A stretch of DNA of 64,000 nt from Bryopsis sp. KO-2023 (lineage: Eukaryota > Chlorophyta > Ulvophyceae > Bryopsidales > Bryopsidaceae): the NCBI GenBank assembly GCA_030272585.1, contig BSYQ01000015.1, positions 682,001-746,000 of the forward strand, given 5' to 3'. The first letter of the stretch is position 1, and the number at the start of each line of letters is the position of its first letter. Under the pieces are notes generated by a model. That model had not been told where the DNA came from. It ran no database searches and worked only from the letters and a program-made list of their open reading frames with translations. The translations under genes were made by a program, and so were the position numbers. Positions 24,401 through 34,503 of the stretch are shown piece after piece.

Positions 24401-26440
24401 TTGACGTTACAGCACCAATTTCCGCTTCTGCGGCCACAGAGTGTGATCAATGTCCGCCACAACAGTAGCTTGGAATCTTCATCTTTTTCCGCTTCAGCTC
24501 ATGGCATTTACTCTCCGTGAGCAGTTGAACTTTCCGCTCAAGCAATCACACATAGTTCTCAGTAGCAGCGTCACTATCCGCTCTGGCTTTGTTGATTTCC
24601 GCTTGGCAGTTCTACTGTCTCCATATGAACACATTTACTCCGCTCTTTGGATGCCTGTATTGTCTGTCACTTATTCCGCTTGCACCTTTGCTGCATTGGA
24701 ATTTCCGCTCAAGACACACACCCTCATCGCCTTTGCATTCTGCCTCAGCAGTCCGCTCTAACAGTCCGCCTTTGCCTTAGCTTTTAGTCCGCTTAGTGCA
24801 ATAGTTTGACGGCTGTAATTTGGTCGATGAATACTCCTTAGACTTTTGGGTGTTGTTCTTGGCGCTAGACTTCCATTTGTGGCTAGTATTGTGAGCCATA
24901 TCCGCTCAATGGTTTGTGGTAATGTCCGCCCTGACCAGACGTATGATTCCGCTTAGTCCTTCAGCCAATAGTCCTTGGACCTGACCATCCAGGTTGGCTC
25001 TTTTATTTCCGCTCTGGTTCTTGACGGTCTAATTTAATCCGCCTGACGGTATAATTTAGTCCGCCTTGACGACCTCATTTAGTCCGCCTCTGCTATTCCG
25101 CTGTTGAAAAGAGAATGAATTTTTCCGCTCGTGATCCTTGGTTCCATGGCAACTCGGTTAGTTCCAAAGAATACCACCATACACTTCCACGGCAATAACC
25201 TCTAATTCTTCTTCTTCACTCAGCCCGGAATATCACAATCCGCTACCACATCCATTAGACCTCAAAGTTTACCCACAAGATATCCGATCAGAGCTTCAAC
25301 AATGCTTCACTTGCCCGTTCATAACATTAAGTCACAAACATCCAATGTGGCACTGCTATTGCGTGCTCCTTAATCAGATTCAAACTCTCGAGAACGCTCG
25401 ATAGCTCGCGGCAAGCTACATTTAATCCGCTCGTCTTATATCCGCTTGTGTGAGGTCTTGGCCTATTGAAAGTCCATTCCAAACGAACTATACTCTCCAC
25501 AAGCTCCTTCTGCAACAAATCATTCTGCATACTTAATAGCTTAGCAGATGATTCCTTCTCTTCCGCCCTGCGTACTTAGCAGCTTTGCAGGCGGTTTAAT
25601 CCCCCACTTGGGCGCGTTGAACTCCACTATCGCTTGAACTCGATTTGTAGGTAACTGGCAGGCCGCTCTTCCGCTCTCTATTAGCCTGGCGACTTCTTTT
25701 CTCTCTTTGTCTTCTTGTCGCTAGTTGTGCTTACATTCTTCCGCTATGGTCCAACTCTTGGCAGTATAAAGTCTTTGTCTTGTTATCTTCGCACTGAAAA
25801 TCCGCTCTTTTGCGGTTGCTAGTCCGCTGGGTGATCAGCCCAGGCGGTTTGTGCGTTGATACAGACTCGTTTCTGCTCCTGCCATGTAACACAACCTCCA
25901 GCTCCTGTTTCATGACCGCCTCCAACGCTTGATGTATTAAAATCCGCCTCCAACGCGATCGTGAAACTACCGTAGTTCTAGCCTCGATACTTCGCCGATA
26001 TTCCGTGTTGTGTGTCCGCTGGTGCTCCTCCAAGCTTAACCGCTTTAGCTCACAACAACACCGCCTATTCTTCCTCCGCGTTGGAATATCATAGTCCGCC
26101 CAGCAGAGTGTAAGGGCAGCAGTTCGCTGGGCCACTTTGCCCGCCTTCTACCTCTGTCCGCCCTCACTCTCCGCCGTTTCCGTTTAACCGCTTTGGCGGA
26201 CTTCGTTTTTCCGGCTCTGGCGAACTACCTCGGAGTTCTGTCCGCTCCCTTTTTCCGCCACCTATTTTGTCCGCTGCGCCATTTTGTCCGCTGTCAGACT
26301 CTGGCCTTTTCCATTCGCTGTCTGACTTTGGCTCGTCCGCTGCACTTCCGGCTCGCCATTTCCGCTCTGCGGATTCCGATGTAACACTTCCGCTCCGCGG
26401 ATTCCGCTGTGATACTTCCGCTCTGCCAAATTCCGCTGTA
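18420..26440 (-). repeat. Dense strand-biased TCCGC[CT] motif field inside E3
   Basis: On the plus strand TCCGC, nearly always followed by C or T, recurs throughout. In the element's own sense strand it reads [AG]GCGGA. I counted 17 in 19621-20220; about 0.6 would be expected for one strand at even base composition. I saw no GCGGA on the plus strand in that stretch. The spacings there are irregular (13 to 97 bases), so this is not a simple tandem repeat; the sequence between motifs is mostly unique. The field stops near 26440 and is absent from the 600 bases next to the 5' LTR. Function unknown. Confidence 0.85.
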
Positions 26441-27068
26441 ACATAGTGTGACATGACTGTATGTCCGACAACGGAATTTCTGGCAGCTGTCACAGGCGCA
26501 GTCGTCGACTTCTTGCGCAGCAACTATCCGCCACCACGCGTTCGCCGTCCGTGTGTCAAACTTCCCTCACAAACGTTGACTCGAACTTGGTTCGTCCATA
26601 GGTGGTTCGTTTATAGGAGATCTTTGCAGATCTGCTGTAGATCTTCTTCCAGAAATTTACAGGTTCTGTCGAAACTTTGTCTTAGGGAAACTTAAGCTCT
26701 CAGCTTTTCTTTCCACTGCTTTTCGAGCTCTTTCGACCTGTTTCGAACTCTTTTCGACCACTGTGCTGTCCTTTAGGTTAACAGTCACAAGGTCACCTGC
26801 AGATTTCTGTAGATCTGACCCTTAGATCTCTTCCTGCGACGGGTTCCTTTTCGTTTCCTTCTCCTCGCCTCTACCCTAACCGTCCTGGTGCTCACGAACT
26901 CGTCGCGTGCACTCGCACTCCTTCGATCCCACCTAGCACCACCCCCTTTGGTGCCATCACTCCTTGCCCATCCCCTCTTGATAGGCACTTAACCTAGCCA
27001 CTGACTTTTTCGTCGTCAGGTGGCTCCTCCTACAGGGTCGTCCGTCCTCGTCGTTTAGGGACGCCCAA

Positions 27069-27080
27069 GCTCCGAAACCA
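27069..27080 (-). promoter_or_regulatory. E3 primer-binding site
   Basis: Minus strand TGGTTTCGGAGC, three bases inside the 5' LTR; the same 12-mer as in E1 and E2. Confidence 0.75.
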
Positions 27081-27083
27081 AAA

Positions 27084-27314
27084 TGATAGGGGCCCTTCCC
27101 CCAGAGGGGGAAGGGTAGATAGGGGCCCTCCTCCAAGTGGAGGAGGGTAGAACGTGGGAACACAACACAATAGCAAACCCAGCCCCAAAGGTTACACCAA
27201 TGTCAAAAATACAACCCTTTAAGTACCGTCCACAACACACTAACCCCTTACTCTATAGTGACACACCCACTCACCGATGGGACATCTAGACACTAACCTC
27301 GTCACCTCGTATCA
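27084..27314 (-). repeat. E3 5' LTR (231 bp)
   Basis: Partner of 17940-18170, flanked outside by GTGGT at 27315-27319. Confidence 0.95.
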
Positions 27315-28351
27315 GTGGTCGGAACGGTCGCTGGAGGTGGTGGTGGAGGTAGGGACGACGCTTTTGGAGGCTCCTCCGAGATGGGGTCATCCTCACTCCC
27401 GGAGAGTAGGACGGGACCAGGCTTCGGCCTCGGGGGAAGGGCGTCCTCCAAATCCGCGTAGGGATCTTCCGTGTAATCCCAGAGTTGCTGCTCGTCTTCC
27501 CCCTCGGCCTCAGCCTGGTCCACCTCCATGGCCTCGTCCAGGATGAACCTCCCCACCCCACGGCCCTTGAGCTTCCTTGACCTCTTCCGTCGTGGGACCA
27601 CCACCTTCAGTGGGGTTGACGATGGTCCCTCTGGTGGCCGTTCCGTTACGACTTCCTCTTGTACCGAGTCCTCCACCGTCTCGGTTTCCACGTGTTCTTT
27701 TTCTTTTTCCTGGGCCGGAGGTTGGTCCATTTCCATACGCTGCAGCCCACGATTGAGAGTGTCGATAGCCTCGGTCATGGCTGTTTTCGCCAGCCTTTCC
27801 CTTTCCTGCCCCCACACTGCTGCTTGCCGAAACGCATCCAAGCGCTGCTTTTTCAGCTGGTCCTCCAACTGAGCCACTTTCTCCTCAGCGGCTTTTGCCC
27901 GCTTCTCCGCCTCGTTGGCCCTATTTTGCCATTCGGCAAGTTCGGCCTCGAGCTTGTTCTTCTGCTCAGAGGACTGTCGCGCGTCCTGCAGAAATCGCTC
28001 CAAGTTGGCCGCTGTCAGATCCATGGCTCCTCTTTCCTTTCTTTTCTGTGTTCGGCCGTGTGGGCTCTCTCTCCTTTTTTTTTTTTTTTCTCTGACTCAA
28101 TCAAACAAAGGCTTTCTGTAGCGCCTTCGTTACTTCTCCTTAAATTCGCCGATGAGGTACCGGTCAGACACAGTGCGCAACTGAAAGGTACACTCTGATG
28201 TGACGAGGGATGGGAATTCCCTCCGAACTTCCGAGGTACCGCCTCGTTTGAGGTACCGTCCCATTCCGGCCGAGGTTGACCTCATCAGTTCGTCATCATG
28301 ACTTCCAACTCCCCCATCACCCTCGTCAGTTGCATCAGAAGCTTCCTCCAG

Positions 28352-31300
28352 TCATGCTCGGCCCGTTCGTGCAACGAACTCGGCCAGCAGATCTGAACAA
28401 TGTGTCAGACTCTCCTTCGGCTCCCATGTTGCCTCATGGGGTTGGTATCCTTTCCAGCAAACCAAATAACGTTTTCCTCTTCCCTTTCCTTTCTCCCTGA
28501 CAATAGCCTCCACTTCGTATTCCTCTTCTCCATCCAGCTCATCGATAAGAGCCGGGCCGGGAGGTGCATCCCGCACGAACTCCTCGGACCGCTTGTATTC
28601 CTTGAGCTTGGAGACGTGGAATGTAGGGTGAAGCCTCCAGCCTGGTGGGAGGTCGAGCCTATAGGCCACTGGTGATATTACGGCCTCAACCTTGAACGGC
28701 CCGATGAACCGTCGCCTGACCTTGGCCGGAATGTGCTTGGTTACGGCCAGAGGGAGGTGGGCACTTCGGAGGCAAACCTCCTGTCCCACTGCGAATTCCA
28801 CATGTCGCCTCTTTTTGTTGGCGCTCTCACACATGGTCTCCTGGGCCGAAGCGTAGTTTGCTTTGGCCTCCTCCAGGTCTCGGTTCATTCGGCTCACCAT
28901 GGCCTCGGCCGCCTCCACGTTGGTACTCGGCCGGTCGGCCTCCAGGCCTCTTGGGTGTTGCCCATACATCAGGTAGAAAGGGGTGTATTTGGTGCTGGCG
29001 TTGACCGAATTGTTTGCAGCAAATTCGGCCGTGCTGAGGTATTCGCTCCATGTCTCCGGCCTTGCTTCAATGTAGGGCCGAAGGAAGTTCTCCAGTGTTC
29101 GGATTGTTACCTCGCTCTGTCCATCAGATTGCGGATGGTGAGCGGTCGACATCCTTAGATCGGTACCCACGAGCCGAAACAACTCCTTGTAGAACTGGCT
29201 CGTAAATCTTGGGTCTCGATCGGAGACTATGACTTCTGGTATCCCTGAGGTTGGGAATACCTTGGAGAGAAAGAGTTCGGCGTATCCCTTCGCCGACACC
29301 TCCTTGGTGCACGGAACGAACTTGCACATCTTCGTGAGCCGATCCACAAAGACAGCCACGGCCGTGTACCCGTTAGACTTCGGTAAGTCAGTAACGAGGT
29401 CGGTCGTCAGCTGCTCCCACTTGTAGGCCGGAACTGGCAGAGGGTGTAGCAACCCTTTCTGCTTGGAATTCTCGGTCTTCATCATTTGGCAAGTGGGGCA
29501 CGATTCGACATAGTGGTTCACGGCTCGGCGCCAGCCTCTCCACCAATGTCTTCGGCTCACAAGCTCGGCTGTCCGAGCTTTCCCTGGATGTCCCGCCATC
29601 GGCACATCGTGGTGGTCGTGCAATACCACCTGGCGTTTAGAAACCGGCACAACGAGTTTCGGCTCGGCTCCAACGTCCTTGGCTTGATACATGAGCAGTC
29701 CATCTGGGGTCAGGGTGTACCCCTGCACTGCTCGTCCCTCTTCAAGTTGGGTCACGATTGGTCGAAGAATAGGGTCCTCCTTTATGGCGGCTTGCCAGTC
29801 TTGTGCCTCCCCGGGCGAGATTTTGGCCCCCAAAATCGCATTGAGCCGGAGTTGTGGCTTGCGAGAAAGCGCATCGGCCACAAAATTGGCTCGGCCCGGA
29901 AGATATAAAATCTTCGGCTTGATAGACTGGAACGATCCAGACTTCAACCAACGCGTTTGAGTCCGTGAAAGGACGCGTTGCTGTAGAAAATGGGTAGCTC
30001 GGAGGTGATCCGTATACACCGTAGTCCCACCAGGAGCTCCTTCCAGGTAGTGACGCCATTGGGCGAGAGCATAGGAGATGCCCAATAGTTCCCTTTCGTA
30101 GGCCGAATACTTCTGCTCGGCTGAGTTCAGGGAACGGCTCAAAAATGCAATGGGCTGATAACCTTCCTCCTTGCTGCCCTGCATTAAGGTAGCTCCTAAT
30201 GCGAAGTCCGATGCATCCGTGGCAACAACATACGGCTTGGCCGGGTCCGGGATCAAGAGTACTGGGGCCGAAGTAAGTCGGTCCTTGAGCTCTTGAAACG
30301 CTGCGGTCTGGGCCGGACCCCATTCCCAGGCTTGGTCCTTCTTGACGAGCTTCTGGATGGGAGCAGCAATCCGTGAAAACTCCCTGATGAAGCGTCGGTA
30401 GTAGGACACCATGCCCAGAAAGCTCCGCACTTCCGGCACAGACTGTAGGGGCTTCCAATCTTGAATGGCTTGGGTCTTGCTGCGATGAGGGGAGATGCCG
30501 TCGGCCGAAATCCAATGCCCCACGAAATCCAGTTCTTTGACGGCGATGGAACACTTTGACGCCTTCGCATAGAGCTGATGCTCGGCCAGCTTGTCCAGCA
30601 CGAGCCGAAGGTGCTCCGCGTGTTCCTCCTCCGTTTTACTGTAGACGATGATGTCGTCCAGGAAGACCACCAGAAACTTATCGTGGAAATCCCGGAAGAG
30701 GTCGTTCACCATCGCCATGAACTGCGGGGGTGCGTTCGTTAGGCCGAAGGGCACTACTTTGTATTCGTAGTGCCCATAACGGGTCCGAAAAGCGGTCTTC
30801 TCCTGATCTTCGGCCCGGATGGGCATCTGCCAATACCCCGAGCGCAAGTCCAGCCGAGTGAAGATTTTGGCTCCCTGGAGGCGGTCCAATAATTCTTCAG
30901 GGAGAGGGAGTGGGTAGCGGTTCTTGACCGTCCGCTGGTTGATCCACCGGTAGTCAATGCAAAAGCGAAGCCCTCCATCCTTCTTGTTGGCGAAAAGGAT
31001 GGGGGCACCCCACGGGCTCTTTGAGGGCCGAATCAGCTCTCGGTCCAGCATGTAGTCGAGCTGCTTCCGGACCTCCGCGAGTTCGGCTGGAGAGAGTTTG
31101 TACATAGGCCGAAAGATCGGCTTCGTTCCTTCCTCCAGTTCGATCTCGAATTCATGACCGTTCCTGACCGGTGGTGGTCCTTTAGGAAGGTCAGATGCGA
31201 ATACTCGCTTGTAGTCCGTTAAGAGCTGCGTGATCGCTTTTGATAGCTCGGGCCGAACTAACTTGCTGATATCATCCTTGGTATGTTCATCGTTTTGTTC

Positions 31301-32317
31301 GGCCTCGGCTTCGGTAACCACTACCATCACAACGTCTCCCTGTCCAGCACGCGCATCCTTTAAAAGCTTGGCCGCGGATGTCTGTTCCATGTCGCCCACG
31401 CTCATAGTCTCGGTGGGTCGAGGCTTGCCCGAGATAGCTAGAGGGAGAGAAATCCTTGTCTTCCCCCGCTGAACCGAGATTGTCCGTGTCCGAAAGCAGA
31501 GATCGGGGTTTTCGGCCACAAGCCACGGGATGCCCAAAATCATCTCGTATGCCATGTCGGGAAAGATATGAAAATCCGCGACAAAAGTGGCTCGGCCCGA
31601 TCGAAATCGAACATGTTCGGCTCGGCCCCGGGTTGAGCCCTTGGAACCATCCGCCATGACCAGGGTGCGGTGCTCTCCGGTTGCCTCCAATTCCAGTCGT
31701 GCTTGAGTTGCCGTCGAGATGTAGTTTTCCCAACTTCCGCTATCCACATATGCCTTCACCGGTCGGTCTCCAACTTGAATGGCTATCTCGAAGCCAGTAA
31801 ACCGCCCTTTGGAACAGGTGTTTCCTGTCCTGGCGATGTAAGAAAAATTGTCGGCCACTGCAGAGTCGGCGCGACTGAGTGCCCCCGGCACTTGAGAAAA
31901 ATTTGAACCGTCCATCCCTCGGTTGCCTTGCGGGCCGAGCTGTACAGTGGATGGTGGTTCCCCTGATGATACCCCAGGCCGTGCGTGGCCAGTATCATCC
32001 GCTCCTTCACTGAGTCCTGTTCCATGGGACTCGGCTCGCGCTGCAGTATTGGAACTATGCGAGCTGGAGCTAGTGTCTATCCGTTTTTCATGCTCTTCCG
32101 CCTTGTCCGGCCAAGTAACTCTCTTGGTCATTTTTCTATCATCTATTCCTTCTGCTTGCTCCTCCCCAAAATCTTCCGGAACCTCGGCCCTGATACCACC
32201 CGCATTTGTGTCCAGGGTAGGTGGCCTCGCGCCCCGGACCTTCAGTTTATCGAACGTTTTGCGGCCGAGAGCTTGGGACAATTCCTGATCCCATGATCTC
32301 CTCCGCACAAGTAGCAT
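28352..32317 (-). CDS. E2 Pol: protease, RT, RNase H, integrase, chromodomain
   Basis: 1,321 codons in the -1 frame relative to gag, overlapping it by 76 bases. Domains in order: aspartic protease with VDSGS (DSG 192-194); reverse transcriptase about 390-640 with FLDD at 552-555; RNase H with TDAS at 700-703 and a terminal FVADALSR; integrase zinc domain (HHDVPMAGHPGK, then CPTCQMMK); integrase core with TTDLVTDLP, SDRDPRF and SDGQSE supplying D, D and E; and a C-terminal chromodomain (KRYLVCWKGY, TWEPKE). All catalytic residues are present and there are no internal stops. I saw no textbook slippery heptamer in the overlap. Confidence 0.95.
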   Translation of the reverse strand: MLLVRRRSWDQELSQALGRKTFDKLKVRGARPPTLDTNAGGIRAEVPEDFGEEQAEGIDDRKMTKRVTWPDKAEEHEKRIDTSSSSHSSNTAARAESHGTGLSEGADDTGHARPGVSSGEPPSTVQLGPQGNRGMDGSNFSQVPGALSRADSAVADNFSYIARTGNTCSKGRFTGFEIAIQVGDRPVKAYVDSGSWENYISTATQARLELEATGEHRTLVMADGSKGSTRGRAEHVRFRSGRATFVADFHIFPDMAYEMILGIPWLVAENPDLCFRTRTISVQRGKTRISLPLAISGKPRPTETMSVGDMEQTSAAKLLKDARAGQGDVVMVVVTEAEAEQNDEHTKDDISKLVRPELSKAITQLLTDYKRVFASDLPKGPPPVRNGHEFEIELEEGTKPIFRPMYKLSPAELAEVRKQLDYMLDRELIRPSKSPWGAPILFANKKDGGLRFCIDYRWINQRTVKNRYPLPLPEELLDRLQGAKIFTRLDLRSGYWQMPIRAEDQEKTAFRTRYGHYEYKVVPFGLTNAPPQFMAMVNDLFRDFHDKFLVVFLDDIIVYSKTEEEHAEHLRLVLDKLAEHQLYAKASKCSIAVKELDFVGHWISADGISPHRSKTQAIQDWKPLQSVPEVRSFLGMVSYYRRFIREFSRIAAPIQKLVKKDQAWEWGPAQTAAFQELKDRLTSAPVLLIPDPAKPYVVATDASDFALGATLMQGSKEEGYQPIAFLSRSLNSAEQKYSAYERELLGISYALAQWRHYLEGAPGGTTVYTDHLRATHFLQQRVLSRTQTRWLKSGSFQSIKPKILYLPGRANFVADALSRKPQLRLNAILGAKISPGEAQDWQAAIKEDPILRPIVTQLEEGRAVQGYTLTPDGLLMYQAKDVGAEPKLVVPVSKRQVVLHDHHDVPMAGHPGKARTAELVSRRHWWRGWRRAVNHYVESCPTCQMMKTENSKQKGLLHPLPVPAYKWEQLTTDLVTDLPKSNGYTAVAVFVDRLTKMCKFVPCTKEVSAKGYAELFLSKVFPTSGIPEVIVSDRDPRFTSQFYKELFRLVGTDLRMSTAHHPQSDGQSEVTIRTLENFLRPYIEARPETWSEYLSTAEFAANNSVNASTKYTPFYLMYGQHPRGLEADRPSTNVEAAEAMVSRMNRDLEEAKANYASAQETMCESANKKRRHVEFAVGQEVCLRSAHLPLAVTKHIPAKVRRRFIGPFKVEAVISPVAYRLDLPPGWRLHPTFHVSKLKEYKRSEEFVRDAPPGPALIDELDGEEEYEVEAIVREKGKGRGKRYLVCWKGYQPHEATWEPKESLTHCSDLLAEFVARTGRA

Positions 32318-34503
32318 GATATTCCACCCCGGCCTCCTCTTCCACTTGGTGTGGTAGATCGGCCTCCACCTCCTCGTCCTCCAAATCTTCCCCCACTGCG
32401 GCCACGGCCTCGGCCTCGGCCTCGGCTTGAACCTCCCCGGCCGCGGTTTCCACCAATGTAGTTGAGACGATCATCCCCGGCTTTGTCGCCAATACTGTTA
32501 ACTCTTGATCTTCGATTCCAACGCTGATGACCTCCTCCACTCCGGCCTCCACTCGAGTTATGAAGTCCACGGATACCATCGAGCCGTTCGGCCATTTCGA
32601 TAGCGGCTTGCACGTCGTCACGAATGAAGCCAACCACTTGACTTCGGATCGGTTCACGCAAGCCTGCGGTGAATGCGCTATATGCCTCCGCTTCACTCAT
32701 ATCCGGGATCCTGAAACAAACGCTGTTGTAGCGCTTGATGTAGTCCTTCACTGAGGTCGTCTGCCTCAGGGTTCGTAACTCGACTCGGGCGTGATCAGAG
32801 GTTGTCGTCGGCTGGAACAGTTTTCGAGCCTCCTCGGCCCACGAGCGCCAGTCGGCAAATGGCTGTCTTCGGCCCTCCATTACTTTGAGCTCGGTCAAAT
32901 TCATCCATTCGGCTGCAGGGCCCTCCGTGTTGGCACAGATGACCTGAAGCCATAGCTCTTCTGGAATGGCCTGGGCGCGAAACCACCGGCCCATGCGCAT
33001 CAGCCAGTCCGTGACATTCGCGGTGCCGTTGAAAGCTCGTGGCATTGGTATCTTGACTTGTCTCAATCCATTGCCTCCGGCTGCTGGTGGCCCTCCGGGT
33101 AATTGTGGTCCAAATGGTCCTCCCGGTCCGCCAGGTCCTCCGGGACCTCCAGGTCCGTTCGGCCCGCCGCCAGGTCCATTTGGTCCTCCTCCTCCCGGTC
33201 CATTCGGCCCACCAGGTCCATTCGGCCCACCGGATCCTCCTGGTCCATTCGGCCCACCACCTCCATCACCATCGTCCCCGCCTCCTCCTCCTGGCCGCCG
33301 TCTTCTTGGAGCGTCTCGGAATCCGGAGTTGGGGTCCTGCTGTCCAACTGAGGCATAGGAACCCAGGCCCGCAAACGGGTCCGTTCCCGAATTGAATCCG
33401 ACAGCTCCAACTCCCTGTGGTTGACTGGGTCCAGGGGGTGGTTCTTGACGTGGTGCTATGGAAGGTCCTTGGCCGGATGGCGGTGTAGGATTGGTGGCTT
33501 GGTTCTGGCCGCTGGGTGGCCTTGCGGCGGCCGCTGGGTCTCTTCGGCTCGGCCTCGGCCCGCCCGTTGGTGCAGAACCGGGCTCTCGAATGACAGGTCC
33601 TGGTGGTGGTCCGGCTCGCCGTTGGTTGGGCACTCCACTGGGTGGCGCGAGAATAGGTACCGCGGGTGCATTGCTGATGATGGGAGAAACAAGGGGCGCG
33701 TCTTGAAAACTGGAAGACGGGGGTGGTCCGGGTGGCGCTTGTGTAGTTTGGGTCACAGTTTGGGTTCCGGCTCCGGCCATGTACACAGGAATGACTTGGG
33801 GCTGCGCTGGAACTTGCTTGGACCATAACTTCACGAGCTCGTCCACGGATGGGTAGTCTTCCCGTAGACACTTTGTTTCGACCCCGAGCGTCTCGACAGC
33901 GGCCCGCTGGTCTGCCACTTGCAACGTGAGCCTTTCGGTCCGGGCTCCAAGGTCTTGGAAATCTTGAGCTGCCTTGGCGGCCGCACGTTCTTGGGCCAGG
34001 TGCATACGTTCTTCCATTTCGGCCACGAGATGCCCGTTCTCGGCTTTGAGGTGCTCGAGCCGTCGGATGAACTCCTCTTCTAACCGAACGCGGTCCTCCC
34101 AGTGATGGTCCTCCAATTCGGCTCTCTGGTTCTCGAGGGCCGTGTTCATGGCTTCGGCCTGCTCGTTGGCCACTTGCCATTGTCGAGCTTCGGCTTCTTC
34201 GCGGGTATGATGGAGTTCTCCTCGCACTTCGTTGAGTGCTTGGTACAGCTCGGCCTGAGTACGTCCCGCCCATTCTTCGGTGTTGGCCGCCAGCTGGGCT
34301 ACGGTGATAGAGGTCTCGTCTTGGTTCACCTCCACGTGGTGCACGTTCTGGACGTTGTGCTGGATATTGTTTTGCACAAATACGCCTTGCACCGGAGGGG
34401 GATCTTCTTCGGTCCCCAGGCTCATACTGTCCCCAGCGCTCATCTCCTCCACTCCGTCGGGATAGGCGATGGCTTCGGCTGGCTCGTACGGTATGAGGTC
34501 CAT
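32242..34503 (-). CDS. E2 Gag: coiled coil, Gly/Pro repeat, capsid, CCHC zinc knuckle
   Basis: 753-residue structural protein that would form the virus-like particle in the cytoplasm. In order: residues about 70-215 form a long Glu/Ala/Arg coiled coil; about 270-400 are Pro-rich; about 405-470 are a low-complexity collagen-like run of Gly-Pro-Asn/Gly units (GPNGPGG); about 480-650 are a retrotransposon Gag capsid region (FNGTANVTDWLMRMGRWF, then a VKDYIKRYN stretch and FTAGLREPIRSQVVGF); an RGG-type basic segment (GRGRGRGRSGGRFGGRGG) follows; and near the end is a zinc knuckle CYLCGGDHGIRNC with CX2CX4HX4C spacing. The end overlaps pol by 76 bases in another frame, implying -1 frameshifting to make Gag-Pol. 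The coiled coil and collagen-like insert are unusual additions. Confidence 0.92.
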   Translation of the reverse strand: MDLIPYEPAEAIAYPDGVEEMSAGDSMSLGTEEDPPPVQGVFVQNNIQHNVQNVHHVEVNQDETSITVAQLAANTEEWAGRTQAELYQALNEVRGELHHTREEAEARQWQVANEQAEAMNTALENQRAELEDHHWEDRVRLEEEFIRRLEHLKAENGHLVAEMEERMHLAQERAAAKAAQDFQDLGARTERLTLQVADQRAAVETLGVETKCLREDYPSVDELVKLWSKQVPAQPQVIPVYMAGAGTQTVTQTTQAPPGPPPSSSFQDAPLVSPIISNAPAVPILAPPSGVPNQRRAGPPPGPVIREPGSAPTGGPRPSRRDPAAAARPPSGQNQATNPTPPSGQGPSIAPRQEPPPGPSQPQGVGAVGFNSGTDPFAGLGSYASVGQQDPNSGFRDAPRRRRPGGGGGDDGDGGGGPNGPGGSGGPNGPGGPNGPGGGGPNGPGGGPNGPGGPGGPGGPGGPFGPQLPGGPPAAGGNGLRQVKIPMPRAFNGTANVTDWLMRMGRWFRAQAIPEELWLQVICANTEGPAAEWMNLTELKVMEGRRQPFADWRSWAEEARKLFQPTTTSDHARVELRTLRQTTSVKDYIKRYNSVCFRIPDMSEAEAYSAFTAGLREPIRSQVVGFIRDDVQAAIEMAERLDGIRGLHNSSGGRSGGGHQRWNRRSRVNSIGDKAGDDRLNYIGGNRGRGGSSRGRGRGRGRSGGRFGGRGGGGRSTTPSGRGGRGGISCYLCGGDHGIRNCPKLSAAKRSIN

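Larger units (their letters stand above)
17940..27314 (-). mobile_element. Non-autonomous LTR retrotransposon E3 (LARD-like), inserted in E2
   Basis: Two 231-bp LTRs, identical by eye (17940-18170 and 27084-27314), starting TGATAG and ending GTATCA. The duplication GTGGT lies at 17935-17939 and 27315-27319. Orientation is minus: the primer site adjoins the right LTR, and a long purine tract (minus strand, 14 or more Gs) adjoins the left. The 8.9-kb interior has no frame with a retroelement domain; the longest frames are short and scattered over both strands. This fits a large retrotransposon derivative that depends on proteins supplied elsewhere. The interior from about 18.4 to 26.45 kb is the motif array described separately. 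Confidence 0.92.
17427..28024 (-). pseudogene. E2 third ORF (env position), about 405 codons, split by E3
   Basis: Begins at 28024, downstream of pol on the same strand, and runs to the GTGGT target at 27319. After the E3 insertion it resumes in frame at 17934 and ends at 17427; the frame is preserved across the target. The first 100 residues are a strong coiled coil (EKNKLEAELAEWQNRANEAEKR, in part); then comes an acidic and basic linker (RRKRSRKLKGRG). The second part has a Cys/His cluster (CAACAYP, then CEKGHLLCKKH, later CPSC) that could bind zinc, and a Pro/Ser-rich tail. There is no signal peptide or membrane span, so it is not an envelope protein. Unknown function. It is now broken: the E3 LTR supplies a different tail. 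Confidence 0.7.

Noticed and set aside
18411-26523. Many 60-145-codon frames inside E3
   Set aside because: None has a retroelement or host domain, they lie on both strands, and they end at random; the region is better described as a non-coding motif field.
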